DNA of 64,000 bases, from contig CAKQOE010000003.1 in assembly GCA_934255545.1 (NCBI GenBank), forward strand, positions 1-64,000, read 5' to 3'. Below, piece by piece: positions 34,785-43,334 of this stretch. Position 1 is the stretch's first letter. The number at the start of each line of letters is the position of its first letter. Below the pieces are notes generated by a model, which was given only the letters and a program-made list of their open reading frames with translations, was not told the DNA's origin and ran no database searches. The stretch comes from an uncultured Clostridia bacterium. Its GTDB lineage: Bacteria; Bacillota; Clostridia; Peptostreptococcales; Anaerovoracaceae. A program made the translations under genes and the position numbers.

Positions 34785-35645
34785 ATGGAGAGAGAGATCA
34801 GAGAGAACAAGGACAGTAGACAGCTTTATTCCATAGGCCAGGTAAGCAAGCTGTGCAACATATCGCAGAAGACATTGAGATATTATGACAAGATAGGTCT
34901 GATAAAGCCGGATAAAGTTGATGACAGCAACAACTACAGATACTACAGCCGCGAGACGCTGCTTTTCGTGCCTGTCATAAAATACTACAAGCAGATGGGT
35001 TTCAAGCTTGAGGAGATGCAGGAGCTGCTGGGCAGCTCGTCATACAGCAGGCATATTCGTAAATTCAACGAAAAGATATCTGAGATACAGCAGCAGATGA
35101 GTGAGCTGCGCGTTGCGAGCAGATCTATAAAAGACTGGAGAGACCTTATACTTGAAGCGCAGACAGTGCTTGAAAATAAAGTGACTGAGGTGTCTGTAAG
35201 GTATCTGGACAACCTGTCGGGATGCTATATGGAGCAGGATTTCAACGGAAATTATCCCGAGACTATCATAAATATCGACTGGACTAATTACCTCGAGCAG
35301 ATAGACATCTCCATAACAGGCGCTGTCATGATGTACTGCGGCGACTTTCGCAGCAAGATGCTCCGCAAGAACGTCCGCATAAAGGTATTTCAGGAGGTAG
35401 CGACAGCATCTGAGGATTATCCGGCGTTTTCTGTAGGAGGCACGATGGTCGCGTCATGCTATCATATAGGAAATTACGGCACTATAAACGACACATATAA
35501 AAAGATAATGAACTGGGCAGAAACGAACGGTTACGAATGCTCCGAATTTTCGGTTGAACGCTTCGTGACTGATTTCTGGACCACTAAAAATATAGATGAA
35601 TTCATCACGGAAGTGATCGTAGGCATCAAGAGAAAGGAAGTTTAG
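34785..35645 (+). CDS. MerR-family regulator with GyrI-like effector domain
   Basis: 286 residues. The MerR winged helix (QLYSIGQVSKLCNISQKTLRYYDKIGLIKP, given here by its ends LYSIGQVSKL and YYDKIGLIKP) is followed by a dimerising coiled coil (95-135). A C-terminal ligand domain of about 150 residues resembles GyrI/BmrR-type domains that bind organic cations. Two promoters with 20-bp spacers, before the TPR operon and before the transporter-cutC operon, are natural targets. Choline or trimethylamine as inducer is inference. Confidence 0.88.
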   Translation: MEREIRENKDSRQLYSIGQVSKLCNISQKTLRYYDKIGLIKPDKVDDSNNYRYYSRETLLFVPVIKYYKQMGFKLEEMQELLGSSSYSRHIRKFNEKISEIQQQMSELRVASRSIKDWRDLILEAQTVLENKVTEVSVRYLDNLSGCYMEQDFNGNYPETIINIDWTNYLEQIDISITGAVMMYCGDFRSKMLRKNVRIKVFQEVATASEDYPAFSVGGTMVASCYHIGNYGTINDTYKKIMNWAETNGYECSEFSVERFVTDFWTTKNIDEFITEVIVGIKRKEV

Positions 35646-35652
35646 ATTAAAA

Positions 35653-36039
35653 ATGGCAGATATAAATGATCTGTTTCCACATGATGAAGACGGAAGGTTA
35701 AGGATCATACAGGAGCACGTTCCGGGCAAGCAGATAACGCTTGCGCATATAATCGGAAGCCCGCGCCCTATAGTTTACAAGAAGCTCGGACTTAATCCGG
35801 ATATCGATTACGGTTCGTCAGCGATAGGGATCATCACTGTATCTCCTCCTGAATCAGCAGTAATAGCAAGCGATATATCAGTAAAATCAGGCGACGTTTA
35901 CCTGGGCTTTGTAGACCGTTTCAGCGGCTCGCTCATCATAACAGGCAGGCTTTCAGAAGTAGAAACTGCTATAAATGAAATAGTAACGTACTTCAGAGAC
36001 GACCTCGGATATGCGTGCTGCGACGTCACAAGAAGATAA
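35653..36039 (+). CDS. EutS/PduU-like permuted BMC shell protein 1
   Basis: 128 residues. It has the circularly permuted BMC fold of EutS/PduU: RIIQEHVPGKQITLAHIIGSP at the N-terminus, AIGIITVSPPESAVIASDIS in the middle and DRFSGSLIITGRLSEVETAI late. Such proteins form hexameric shell tiles. A close paralog lies at 44382, and each paralog is followed by an EutP-like GTPase. It sits eight bases after the MerR gene. Confidence 0.9.
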   Translation: MADINDLFPHDEDGRLRIIQEHVPGKQITLAHIIGSPRPIVYKKLGLNPDIDYGSSAIGIITVSPPESAVIASDISVKSGDVYLGFVDRFSGSLIITGRLSEVETAINEIVTYFRDDLGYACCDVTRR

Positions 36040-36053
36040 AGGCGGCAGTATAA

Positions 36054-36530
36054 ATGAGAAAGATCATACTCATCGGCCGCAGCGAGACAGGCAAGACGAC
36101 GCTGACTCAGGCGCTCAAGGGTGAAAAGATCCAATACCACAAGACGCAGTACGTAAATAATTTCGATGTTATAATAGACACTCCGGGTGAGTATGCGGAA
36201 ACTGCCGACCTTGGCGGAGCACTGGCTATATATTCATATGAAGCCGATGTAGTCGGACTGCTTCTCAGCGCTATAGAGCCTTACTCGCTCTATCCGCCGT
36301 GCATATGCGCCATGGTAAACCGTGAGGTCATAGGCATAGTCACAAAGATAGACAGATCGGACGCTGTTCCGGAACGTTCAGCCGAATGGCTGAGGCTTGC
36401 AGGCTGCGAAAAGATATTTTACGTCAGCTCATACACAGGCGAGGGTATCCCGGAGCTTCTTGAATATCTCAAGGAAGACGGTGACGTGCTCCCGTGGGAG
36501 GAAGCTAAAAGAGCAGATAATGAGCTTTAG
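36054..36530 (+). CDS. EutP/PduV-like small GTPase 1
   Basis: 158 residues of the Ras-like EutP/PduV family. G1 is GRSETGKTT, G3 is DTPGEY and G4 is the variant TKIDR. PduV is thought to attach to the microcompartment surface and help its positioning; EutP can act as an acetate kinase in one studied case. All nucleotide motifs are intact here, unlike in the paralog at 44750. Confidence 0.88.
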   Translation: MRKIILIGRSETGKTTLTQALKGEKIQYHKTQYVNNFDVIIDTPGEYAETADLGGALAIYSYEADVVGLLLSAIEPYSLYPPCICAMVNREVIGIVTKIDRSDAVPERSAEWLRLAGCEKIFYVSSYTGEGIPELLEYLKEDGDVLPWEEAKRADNEL

Positions 36531-36561
36531 GAATGTAATGCAGTAAATGCATAAAAGAAAG

Positions 36562-36577
36562 CGCGCGTCGCCGCGCG
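36562..36577. repeat. GC hairpin (cgcgcg-tcgc-cgcgcg)
   Basis: 6-bp arms, 32 bases after the GTPase stop. Its loop resembles that of 63324-63339. Confidence 0.55.
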
Positions 36578-36678
36578 AACACGGATGCGCGTGAAGATAC
36601 TGATTTACAAAGCACACGGGCTATAGACTGTATACACTTATATCTGTATTACATATAAGCAAAATATTATATTATACG

Positions 36679-36714
36679 GTAAAGAAAGATTCCCCTTGGG
36701 GAATCTTTCTTTAC
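36679..36714 (+). terminator. Strong terminator of the MerR-EutS-EutP unit
   Basis: A 17-bp perfect stem with only TT at the centre (effective loop CTTG), long A/T-rich outer arms. Confidence 0.8.
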
Positions 36715-36850
36715 TTTGTATGATAAAAAACTAACAATATCCCATCCAAATTGACTGCACCATATTTTTGTATTGTCAAGCAAAAGTTTGTTTTAAACAT
36801 GTTTTTTAATTCAAATAAGCTTGTGATTTCAATGCATTGAGTATATAACG

Positions 36851-36886
36851 GGAGCACCGCTTATAATGCCGGTGCTCCTGTTTTTT
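36851..36886 (+). terminator. Second terminator upstream of the cut promoter
   Basis: GGAGCACCG pairs with CGGTGCTCC over a 10-base loop, followed by TGTTTTTT. No gene precedes it within 130 bases, so it either backs up the first terminator or ends an unrecognised small RNA. Confidence 0.8.
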
Positions 36887-36913
36887 GATATCTGAAAATT
36901 TTGAAAAAAAATA

Positions 36914-36945
36914 TTGACCTTCCACCTTACTGTATGGAGTATATT
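36914..36945 (+). promoter_or_regulatory. MerR-type promoter of the main cut operon
   Basis: TTGACC (36914-36919), a 20-bp spacer and TATATT (36940-36945). The spacer carries TCCA and TGGA as an inverted repeat 10 bases apart. It matches the promoter at 30980 in the first ten bases and spacing. Confidence 0.75.
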
Positions 36946-36965
36946 CAACAATAGGGAGAGGAAGT

Positions 36966-36995
36966 ATGGGAATACTGTGCCGACAGGGCTTTTAA
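36966..36995 (+). CDS. Possible 9-aa leader peptide
   Basis: ATG 36966 follows GGGAGAGGAAGT, a good ribosome site just after the MerR-type promoter, and reads MGILCRQGF then stop. It may be a regulatory leader or a chance frame. Confidence 0.3.
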   Translation: MGILCRQGF

Positions 36996-37165
36996 AGCTG
37001 TTGCAAAAGTAACATTATATGGTAATGTTAAACGGCAATCATACATATTATATGTACTTAGTTATGCAGCGGCTGTAAAAACTCTGACGGATGTATTCGG
37101 TGTTTCTGTTATGAATACTCCCGAAAGTTTATCACAATAATTTATATTTAAAGGAGAAGTTTTTA

Positions 37166-38239
37166 ATGAACAATTCTGCACAGGCTTTAGCCGCTAAACA
37201 GGCGCTGGCTAAAGGATTCAGAAAAAAGGGTATTGCGATCGCAGTCCTGTCAGGTATGCTTTACGGAATCTACACTGCGTTCATGACTCAGGGTATGGCT
37301 TCAGGCAAGTGGGCTGCATGGTACGGCGGAGCAGCATCAGCATTCGCTGTTATCTACACTCTCAGTGCTGTAGGCGCTGCTACAAACGACCTTTTCTCAG
37401 CTGTATGGACTCTTATCTATTCAGCTATCAAGGGTAAGCTTGGTGACTTCGGCAGATCACTCAAGTCTAAGCCGGGTGTGATCCTTATCATATCTGCTAT
37501 CATCGGTGGTCCTATCGCTTCAACTTGCTATGTATTAGGTCTCCAGCTCGGCGGATCTATCATCATTCCTATCGCTGCATTAAACGCAGCTATCGGCGCT
37601 ATCATCGGTAAGTTCGTATTTAAGCAGCCTCTTACAGGCAAGATGATCCTCGGTATCATCATCTGCTTCGCAGCTGCAGTACTTATCGGAAGCACATCAT
37701 TCGCTGACGGCGTAGACCTCAGCGGCGGCGCTGTATTCGGCCTTATCGCTGCATTCTGCGCAGCTCTCGGCTGGGGTATCGAAGGCGCGGTTGCAGGCTT
37801 CGGTACATCAATGATCGACCCTGAGATCGGTATCACTATCAGACAGGTGACATCAGGCTTATCAAACGCTATAATCCTCGTTCCGCTCCTCTCACTCATA
37901 GGCGGTGACGGAATCGGTTCTGGTTTCTCATTCGTAGCTCAGGCTCTCTCTGATGGTCCTTCAGCTTGGATGTTCATCATCTCAGGTCTTGCAGCAGCAG
38001 CTTCATTCGGCTTCTGGTACAAGGGCAACAGTATGTGCGGTGCAGCTCTCGGTATGGCTTGCAACGGCATGTACGCTTTCTGGGGTCCACTCTTCTGCTT
38101 CCTTATCATCGGTCTTGGCTTTGGTGTAGACGGTTACGCTATTCCATGGCAGGGCTGGGTAGGCGCAGCTATCATGGTATTCGGTATCTTCGTACTGGCA
38201 ATTGCTCAGGGTAAGGCAGCAGCAGAGGAGGCAAAATAA
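37166..38239 (+). CDS. DMT-superfamily membrane transporter, first gene of the cut operon
   Basis: 357 residues with about ten membrane helices in two halves, as in EamA/DMT carriers (GMLYGIYTAFMTQGMASGKW, IALNAAIGAIIGKFVFKQPL, MACNGMYAFWGPLFCFLIIG). It is led by GGAGAAG and lies at the start of the choline operon, which makes choline uptake the simplest reading. DMT proteins also export solutes, so trimethylamine export is the alternative. No binding residues can be assigned by eye. Confidence 0.75.
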   Translation: MNNSAQALAAKQALAKGFRKKGIAIAVLSGMLYGIYTAFMTQGMASGKWAAWYGGAASAFAVIYTLSAVGAATNDLFSAVWTLIYSAIKGKLGDFGRSLKSKPGVILIISAIIGGPIASTCYVLGLQLGGSIIIPIAALNAAIGAIIGKFVFKQPLTGKMILGIIICFAAAVLIGSTSFADGVDLSGGAVFGLIAAFCAALGWGIEGAVAGFGTSMIDPEIGITIRQVTSGLSNAIILVPLLSLIGGDGIGSGFSFVAQALSDGPSAWMFIISGLAAAASFGFWYKGNSMCGAALGMACNGMYAFWGPLFCFLIIGLGFGVDGYAIPWQGWVGAAIMVFGIFVLAIAQGKAAAEEAK

Positions 38240-38241
38240 TA

Positions 38242-38508
38242 ATGAAACCATTAAACTTTGCAATTTTAAAATATTTTACAACGGTTAAAGAGGCTTGCGC
38301 TGATGACGTTATCGAAGCGCTCAAGCCACAGTACGGTAACTTCAAGGCCCTCAAGAAGAAGGCAGTTATCGAAGCTCTTATGACAGCAGAAGCAAATGGC
38401 CTTATTGCTGAATCAAGATTTGAGCTTAAGAACGACGGCGAGCTTGTAGTTTACTACAACGCTCCAGCTGAATGTGCAGCTACTATCAACAGTTATATAA
38501 AGGACTAA
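38242..38508 (+). CDS. Small winged-helix-like protein
   Basis: 88 residues, starting two bases after the transporter stop. LNFAILKYFTTVKEACADDVIEALKP and AVIEALMTAEANGLIAESRFELK suggest a small winged-helix module ending in a beta hairpin. It could be a regulator of the operon or an assembly factor. No named family is recognised. Confidence 0.6.
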   Translation: MKPLNFAILKYFTTVKEACADDVIEALKPQYGNFKALKKKAVIEALMTAEANGLIAESRFELKNDGELVVYYNAPAECAATINSYIKD

Positions 38509-38537
38509 TGATTTAAAGGCGAAAGCCTGTATAGACC

Positions 38538-38554
38538 CATCCGCGGGGCGGATG
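38538..38554. repeat. GC hairpin (catccgc-ggg-gcggatg)
   Basis: 7-bp arms, between the small gene and the first BMC-H gene. It may act in mRNA processing inside the operon. Confidence 0.6.
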
Positions 38555-38612
38555 CAGCGACTGCGCGCTGATATTCATGCCTCGCGGATATTTCAGAAAG
38601 GAGACAGACTTA

Positions 38613-38912
38613 ATGAGATACGAAGCAGATCAGGCACTCGGTATGCTTGAAACTGTAGGTATGGTTCCTGCTCTTGAGGCAGCTGACAAGATGCTCAAGG
38701 CTGCAGATGTAGAACTTATCTCCTACGAAAATGTCGGTTCAACTCTCGTTACTATATTCATAAAGGGAGATGTAGCCGCAGTAAAGGCAGCTATCAGCGC
38801 GGGCGCAGAAGCTGCTGCAGCGATCGGTAAGCTCACAGCTACTGACGTAATTCCACGCCCTATCAGACCAATCGGTGATATCGTTTCTATTTACGATATC
38901 GACGAAATGTAA
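38613..38912 (+). CDS. BMC-H shell protein
   Basis: 99 residues from ATG 38613, set by GAAAGGAG. A single BMC domain: ALGMLETVGMVPALEAADKM, ADVELISYENVGSTLVTIFI, GDVAAVKAAISAGAEAA and DVIPRPI. It should form hexameric tiles. The pore-lining loop reads ENVGST, different from the EHVGGG loop of the paralog at 52973, so a different pore is expected. Confidence 0.92.
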   Translation: MRYEADQALGMLETVGMVPALEAADKMLKAADVELISYENVGSTLVTIFIKGDVAAVKAAISAGAEAAAAIGKLTATDVIPRPIRPIGDIVSIYDIDEM

Positions 38913-38928
38913 TTAAGGAGGTATCGAA

Positions 38929-39243
38929 ATGGCAAGATCAGAAGCAATAGGCTTAATTGAAACTTTCGGTATCGTTTATGCTATTGAAGCAGCAGATGCT
39001 ATGTGCAAGGCTGCAGATGTAGAGCTCATAGGATTCGAAAACACAGCATCAGGATATATTTCAGTCCTGACTGAAGGAGATGTAGGCGCATGCAGAACTG
39101 CTGTTGAGGCAGGCTGCAAGGCTGTACAGGAAATCGGTTCAGAAGTATACAGTTCAGTAGTTATCGCAAGACCTCACGAAGATCTCGCAAAGATCACTGC
39201 TCTGTATTCTTTAGACAAGCTCCTTCCTTACGTAGAAAAATAA
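38929..39243 (+). CDS. BMC-H shell protein
   Basis: 104 residues after AAGGAGG. BMC domain (AIGLIETFGIVYAIEAADAM, GDVGACRTAVEAGCKAVQE). The pore loop is ENTASG, and the C-terminal 20 residues form an extra helix (KITALYSLDKLLPYVEK). It has three cysteines in the fold, unusual among its neighbours. Confidence 0.92.
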   Translation: MARSEAIGLIETFGIVYAIEAADAMCKAADVELIGFENTASGYISVLTEGDVGACRTAVEAGCKAVQEIGSEVYSSVVIARPHEDLAKITALYSLDKLLPYVEK

Positions 39244-39267
39244 TGATCCGAGAGGAGAGAGAATCAC

Positions 39268-40662
39268 ATGAACATAAAAACAATGGATAATGATCTGCTC
39301 TCCATTCAGGAAGCAAGGATCCTGGCGGAAAACGCATCAGAGGCGCAGAAGATACTCGCGACATTTCCGCAGGAAAAAATAGATGAGATAGTAGCTCGTA
39401 TGGCTGAGGCAGCTTCACTGCATGCAAATGAGCTTGCAGAGCTTTCAGCCGATGAGACCGGATACGGAAACAGTGTTGATAAGGCTATAAAAAACAGATT
39501 CGTCACAGAGTATCTTCCAAAGAAACTCAAGGACATGAAGTGTGTAGGTCTTATCGATGCTGATCCTGAAAACGGCATCATGGAAATAGGCGTGCCGGTC
39601 GGCGTTGTCGTAAGCATCTGTCCGGCTACAAATCCTGTATCAACTGCGATCTATACATCACTGATAGGTATTAAATCCGGCAATGCTGTTATAGTTTCGC
39701 CGCATCCTGCGTCAGCTAAGAGCGTAGGAAAGGTCATGAATGTGATGATAAGGGCCGCTGAGGGATACGGACTTCCTGAAGGAGCGCTTGCATATCTGCA
39801 TACGGCTGCTTCAGCGGGCACAAGAGAGCTTATAAAAAACAGCTGCACTTCCATGATAATAGACACCGGTGTTCCGAAGCTCCTTAAGGACTCGTATTAT
39901 TCAGGCAAGCCTGTAATATACGGAGGAAGAGGCAACGGACCTGCTTTTGTTGAAAAAACGGCTGATGTAAAAGCAGCCGCTGAAGCTATCGTAGCCAGCA
40001 AATCTTTTGACTACGGCGTTGTTTCAGCGTCAGAGCAGTCAGTAGTAGTTGACAGAGACGTCGCAGACGCGATGCGCGATGCAATGAAAGCTGCCGGAGC
40101 TTATTTTATGACGGATGAAGAAGCTGAAAAGCTCGGATCTGTTCTTTACTTCCCTAATGGGGGAGCAAACAAGGTCCTTATCGGAAGACCTGCTTCAGAG
40201 CTGGCTCTTACAGCGGGATTCAAGGTTCCTTCAGGGACGAGAGTCCTTGTATCGGAGCGCAGATATGTAGCGGCAAACAATCCGTATGAACGCGAACTGC
40301 TTTGTCCGGTCCTTGCATTCTATATAGAAGACGACTGGATGAACGCATGCGAAAAATGTATTGAGCTTCTTCTTACGGATAAGAAGAGTCACACTCTTGT
40401 GATACATTCAAACGATCCGGAAGTTATCAGTCATTTCGCAATGAAAAAGCCTGTAAGCAGGGTGCTTGTCAATACATCTTCCGTATTTGGAAGCATGGGT
40501 GCGACAACAAACCTTTTCCCTGCTATGACGCTCGGAAGCGGCGCAGCAGGCAAGGGTATCACATCAGACAATGTTTCTCCGATGAACCTTATCTATAAGC
40601 GCAAGGTCGGTTATGGTGTAAGGACGCTGGAAAGCCTTGGACTGGGCGTGCCGAAAAAATAA
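39268..40662 (+). CDS. Aldehyde dehydrogenase paralog lacking the catalytic cysteine
   Basis: 464 residues of the CoA-acylating AdhE/EutE/PduP family (ICPATNPVSTAIYTSLIGIK, the MIIDTGVPKLL strand, YGGRGNGPAFVEKTADV). In active members the nucleophile lies in FDxGxxCASEQ; here the segment reads SFDYGVVSASEQ with Ser253 (TCA at 40024-40026). Thioester chemistry should be lost or very weak. It has no obvious C-terminal encapsulation helix, unlike the paralog at 50572, which keeps the cysteine. A structural, scaffold or sensing role is possible. I recall that choline loci often carry two such genes. Confidence 0.9.
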   Translation: MNIKTMDNDLLSIQEARILAENASEAQKILATFPQEKIDEIVARMAEAASLHANELAELSADETGYGNSVDKAIKNRFVTEYLPKKLKDMKCVGLIDADPENGIMEIGVPVGVVVSICPATNPVSTAIYTSLIGIKSGNAVIVSPHPASAKSVGKVMNVMIRAAEGYGLPEGALAYLHTAASAGTRELIKNSCTSMIIDTGVPKLLKDSYYSGKPVIYGGRGNGPAFVEKTADVKAAAEAIVASKSFDYGVVSASEQSVVVDRDVADAMRDAMKAAGAYFMTDEEAEKLGSVLYFPNGGANKVLIGRPASELALTAGFKVPSGTRVLVSERRYVAANNPYERELLCPVLAFYIEDDWMNACEKCIELLLTDKKSHTLVIHSNDPEVISHFAMKKPVSRVLVNTSSVFGSMGATTNLFPAMTLGSGAAGKGITSDNVSPMNLIYKRKVGYGVRTLESLGLGVPKK

Positions 40663-40720
40663 AAAAGTTATGTAATATAATTTTAACTAACAAAATTTAA
40701 ATTATTTAAGAGGTGAAATT

Positions 40721-43315
40721 TTGGACATTCGTGAATTTTCAAACCGCATCGCGGAAGCAACAAAAGATATGTCTGAACAGGAACGCGCATCTCTCATGAA
40801 GATGTTCGAATCAGTATCTGATCACGTTTCTGCTGTTAAGCCTGAGGACGTGGCTCACCACGACACTCACGAAGGCAAGATGACATATTATTCATCTATA
40901 GCTGCAGCTACTACAGAAGTTGACGAAGACGGAGTACCAAAGGGTCCTACAGAAAGACTCGTAAAGCTTAAGGAAAACTTCCTCGAGCAGGTACCTTCTA
41001 TTACAACATACAGAGCTCGCGCAGTAACTAAGATCACTAGGGAAAACCCTGGTATGCCTAAGATCCTTCTTAGAGCAAAGTGCTTCAGATACTGCTGCGA
41101 AACAGCTCCACTCGTTATCCAGGACAACGAACTGATCGTTGGTGCTCCAAACGGCGCTCCAAGAGCAGGTGCATTCTCTCCTGATATCGCATGGAAGTGG
41201 ATGGTAGATGAGATCGATACTATCGGTACAAGACCTCAGGACCCATTCTACATTTCAGAAGAAGATAAGAAGATCATGAGAGAAGAGCTCTTCCCATTCT
41301 GGGAAGGCAAGTCAGTTGACGAATACTGTGAAACTCAGTACAGAGAAGCAGGCGTATGGGAACTTTCAGGCGAATCTTTCGTTTCTGACTGCTCATACCA
41401 CGCAGTAAACGGCGGCGGCGACTCAAACCCTGGTTATGACGTTATCCTCATGAAGAAGGGTATGATCGACATCCAGAACGAAGCTAAGGAACATCTCGCA
41501 AAGCTCGACTACGAGAATCCTGAAGACATGGATAAGATCTATTTCTATAAATCAGTAATCGAAACTACAGAGGGTGTTATGGCTTATGCAAGACGTATGT
41601 CTGAGTATGCTGAACAGCTCGCTGCCAAGGAAGCTGATCCTAAGAGAAAGGCTGAGCTCCTCCAGATCGCAAAGGTAAATGCAAAGGTTCCTGCGCACAA
41701 GCCTGAAACATTCTGGGAAGCTATCCAGGCAGTATGGACTATCGAATCACTCCTCCCTGTAGAAGAAAACCAGACAGGTATGTCTATCGGCCGTGTTGAC
41801 CAGTATATGTACCCATTCTACAAGCATGATATCGAATCAGGTCACATGAACAACTTCCAGGCATTCGAGCTCGCAGGCTGCATGCTCATCAAGATGTCTG
41901 AAATGATGTGGATCACAAGTGAAGGCGGTTCTAAGTTCTTCGCCGGTTATCAGCCATTCGTTAACATGTGCGTAGGCGGTGTTACAAGAGCAGGTCAGGA
42001 TGCTACAAACGAACTTACTTACCTCCTCATGGATGCAGTAAGACACGTAAAGATCTATCAGCCATCACTCGCGTGCCGTATCCACAACAAGTCACCACAG
42101 AAATATCTCAAGAAGATCGTTGACGTTGTACGTTCAGGCATGGGCTTCCCTGCTTGCCACTTCGATGATACTCATATCAAGATGATGCTCGCTAAGGGCG
42201 TTTCTATCGAAGACGCGAGAGACTACTGCCTCATGGGCTGCGTAGAACCACAGAAGTCAGGAAGACTTTACCAGTGGACTTCTACAGCGTACACTCAGTG
42301 GCCTATCTGCATCGAGCTCGTTCTCAACCATGGTGTTCCACTGTGGTACGGTAAGCAGGTATGCCCTGACTTCGGCGATATCGAACAGTACAAGACTTAT
42401 GAAGAATTTGATCACGCTGTAAAGGAAATGATCAAGTACGTTACTAAGTGGACTGACGTTGCTACTGTAATTTCACAGAGAGTACACAGAGACCTCGCTC
42501 CAAAGCCACTCATGTCTATCATGTATGAAGGCTGCATGGAAAAGGGTAAGGACGTATCTGCAGGCGGCGCTATGTACAACTTCGGACCTGGTGTTGTATG
42601 GTCTGGTCTTGCTACTTACGCTGACTCAATGGCAGCTATCAAAAAGCTCGTATTTGACGACAAGAAATATACATTAACTCAGCTCAACGAAGCACTCAAG
42701 GCTGACTTCGAGGGTTATCCTCAGGTTAAGGCTGACTGCCTCGCAGCTCCTAAGTATGGTAACGATGATGACTACGCTGACCTCATCGCAGCTGATATCA
42801 TCAACTTCACTGAAATGGAACACAGAAAGTTCAAGACTCTCTACTCTGTACTGAGCCACGGTACACTTTCTATTTCAAACAACACTCCGTTTGGTCAGCT
42901 CCTCGGCGCTTCAGCAAACGGCCGTGATGCATGGACTCCGCTCTCAGACGGTATCTCACCAACTCAGGGTGCTGACTACAAGGGCCCTACAGCTATCATC
43001 AAGTCTGTAGCTAAGCTCTCAAACGACAACATGAACATCGGTATGGTACACAACTTCAAGCTCATGGCTGGTCTCCTTGACACACCTGAAGGCGAGAATG
43101 GTATCATCACTCTGCTGAGAACAGCATGCGCATTCGGAAACGGAGAAATGCAGTTCAACTATATCGACAACAACACTCTGATCGAAGCTCAGAAGCATCC
43201 TGAACAGTACAAGGACCTCGTAGTTCGTGTAGCAGGATACAGCGCATTCTTCACAGAACTCTGCAAGGATGTACAGGATGAGATCATCAGCAGAACTATG
43301 TTAAACCATTTCTAA
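40721..43315 (+). CDS. cutC: Choline trimethylamine-lyase (glycyl radical enzyme)
   Basis: 864 residues; cleaves choline to trimethylamine and acetaldehyde inside the microcompartment. All CutC residues I recall from the Desulfovibrio alaskensis enzyme appear at a constant offset of 18: Y226 and D234 (YHAVNGGGDSNPGYD), C507 and E509 (GCVEPQ), T520, Y524 and the radical G839 (RVAGYSAFF). The excess length is also 18, so the extra residues are N-terminal (DIREFSNRIAEATKD), a likely encapsulation segment. The start is TTG at 40721 after AGAGGTG. The following gene is its activase. Confidence 0.97.
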   Translation: MDIREFSNRIAEATKDMSEQERASLMKMFESVSDHVSAVKPEDVAHHDTHEGKMTYYSSIAAATTEVDEDGVPKGPTERLVKLKENFLEQVPSITTYRARAVTKITRENPGMPKILLRAKCFRYCCETAPLVIQDNELIVGAPNGAPRAGAFSPDIAWKWMVDEIDTIGTRPQDPFYISEEDKKIMREELFPFWEGKSVDEYCETQYREAGVWELSGESFVSDCSYHAVNGGGDSNPGYDVILMKKGMIDIQNEAKEHLAKLDYENPEDMDKIYFYKSVIETTEGVMAYARRMSEYAEQLAAKEADPKRKAELLQIAKVNAKVPAHKPETFWEAIQAVWTIESLLPVEENQTGMSIGRVDQYMYPFYKHDIESGHMNNFQAFELAGCMLIKMSEMMWITSEGGSKFFAGYQPFVNMCVGGVTRAGQDATNELTYLLMDAVRHVKIYQPSLACRIHNKSPQKYLKKIVDVVRSGMGFPACHFDDTHIKMMLAKGVSIEDARDYCLMGCVEPQKSGRLYQWTSTAYTQWPICIELVLNHGVPLWYGKQVCPDFGDIEQYKTYEEFDHAVKEMIKYVTKWTDVATVISQRVHRDLAPKPLMSIMYEGCMEKGKDVSAGGAMYNFGPGVVWSGLATYADSMAAIKKLVFDDKKYTLTQLNEALKADFEGYPQVKADCLAAPKYGNDDDYADLIAADIINFTEMEHRKFKTLYSVLSHGTLSISNNTPFGQLLGASANGRDAWTPLSDGISPTQGADYKGPTAIIKSVAKLSNDNMNIGMVHNFKLMAGLLDTPEGENGIITLLRTACAFGNGEMQFNYIDNNTLIEAQKHPEQYKDLVVRVAGYSAFFTELCKDVQDEIISRTMLNHF

Positions 43316-43334
43316 TTCTAATTAAAAACGCTTA

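Larger units (their letters stand above)
36531..37165. other. Regulatory region before the main cut operon
   Basis: Holds one GC hairpin, a very strong terminator (36679-36714), a second terminator (36851-36886), a MerR-type promoter and a 9-codon leader ORF. From about 36955 to 37140 an unbroken frame of some 60 codons (ending VSVMNTPESLSQ) exists but has no start codon. Confidence 0.6.

Noticed and set aside
40721..43315. Glycyl radical enzyme as B12-independent propanediol dehydratase or other class
   Set aside because: All recalled CutC residues (Y226, D234, C507, E509, T520, Y524, G839) fit at a constant offset of 18, which other classes would not.
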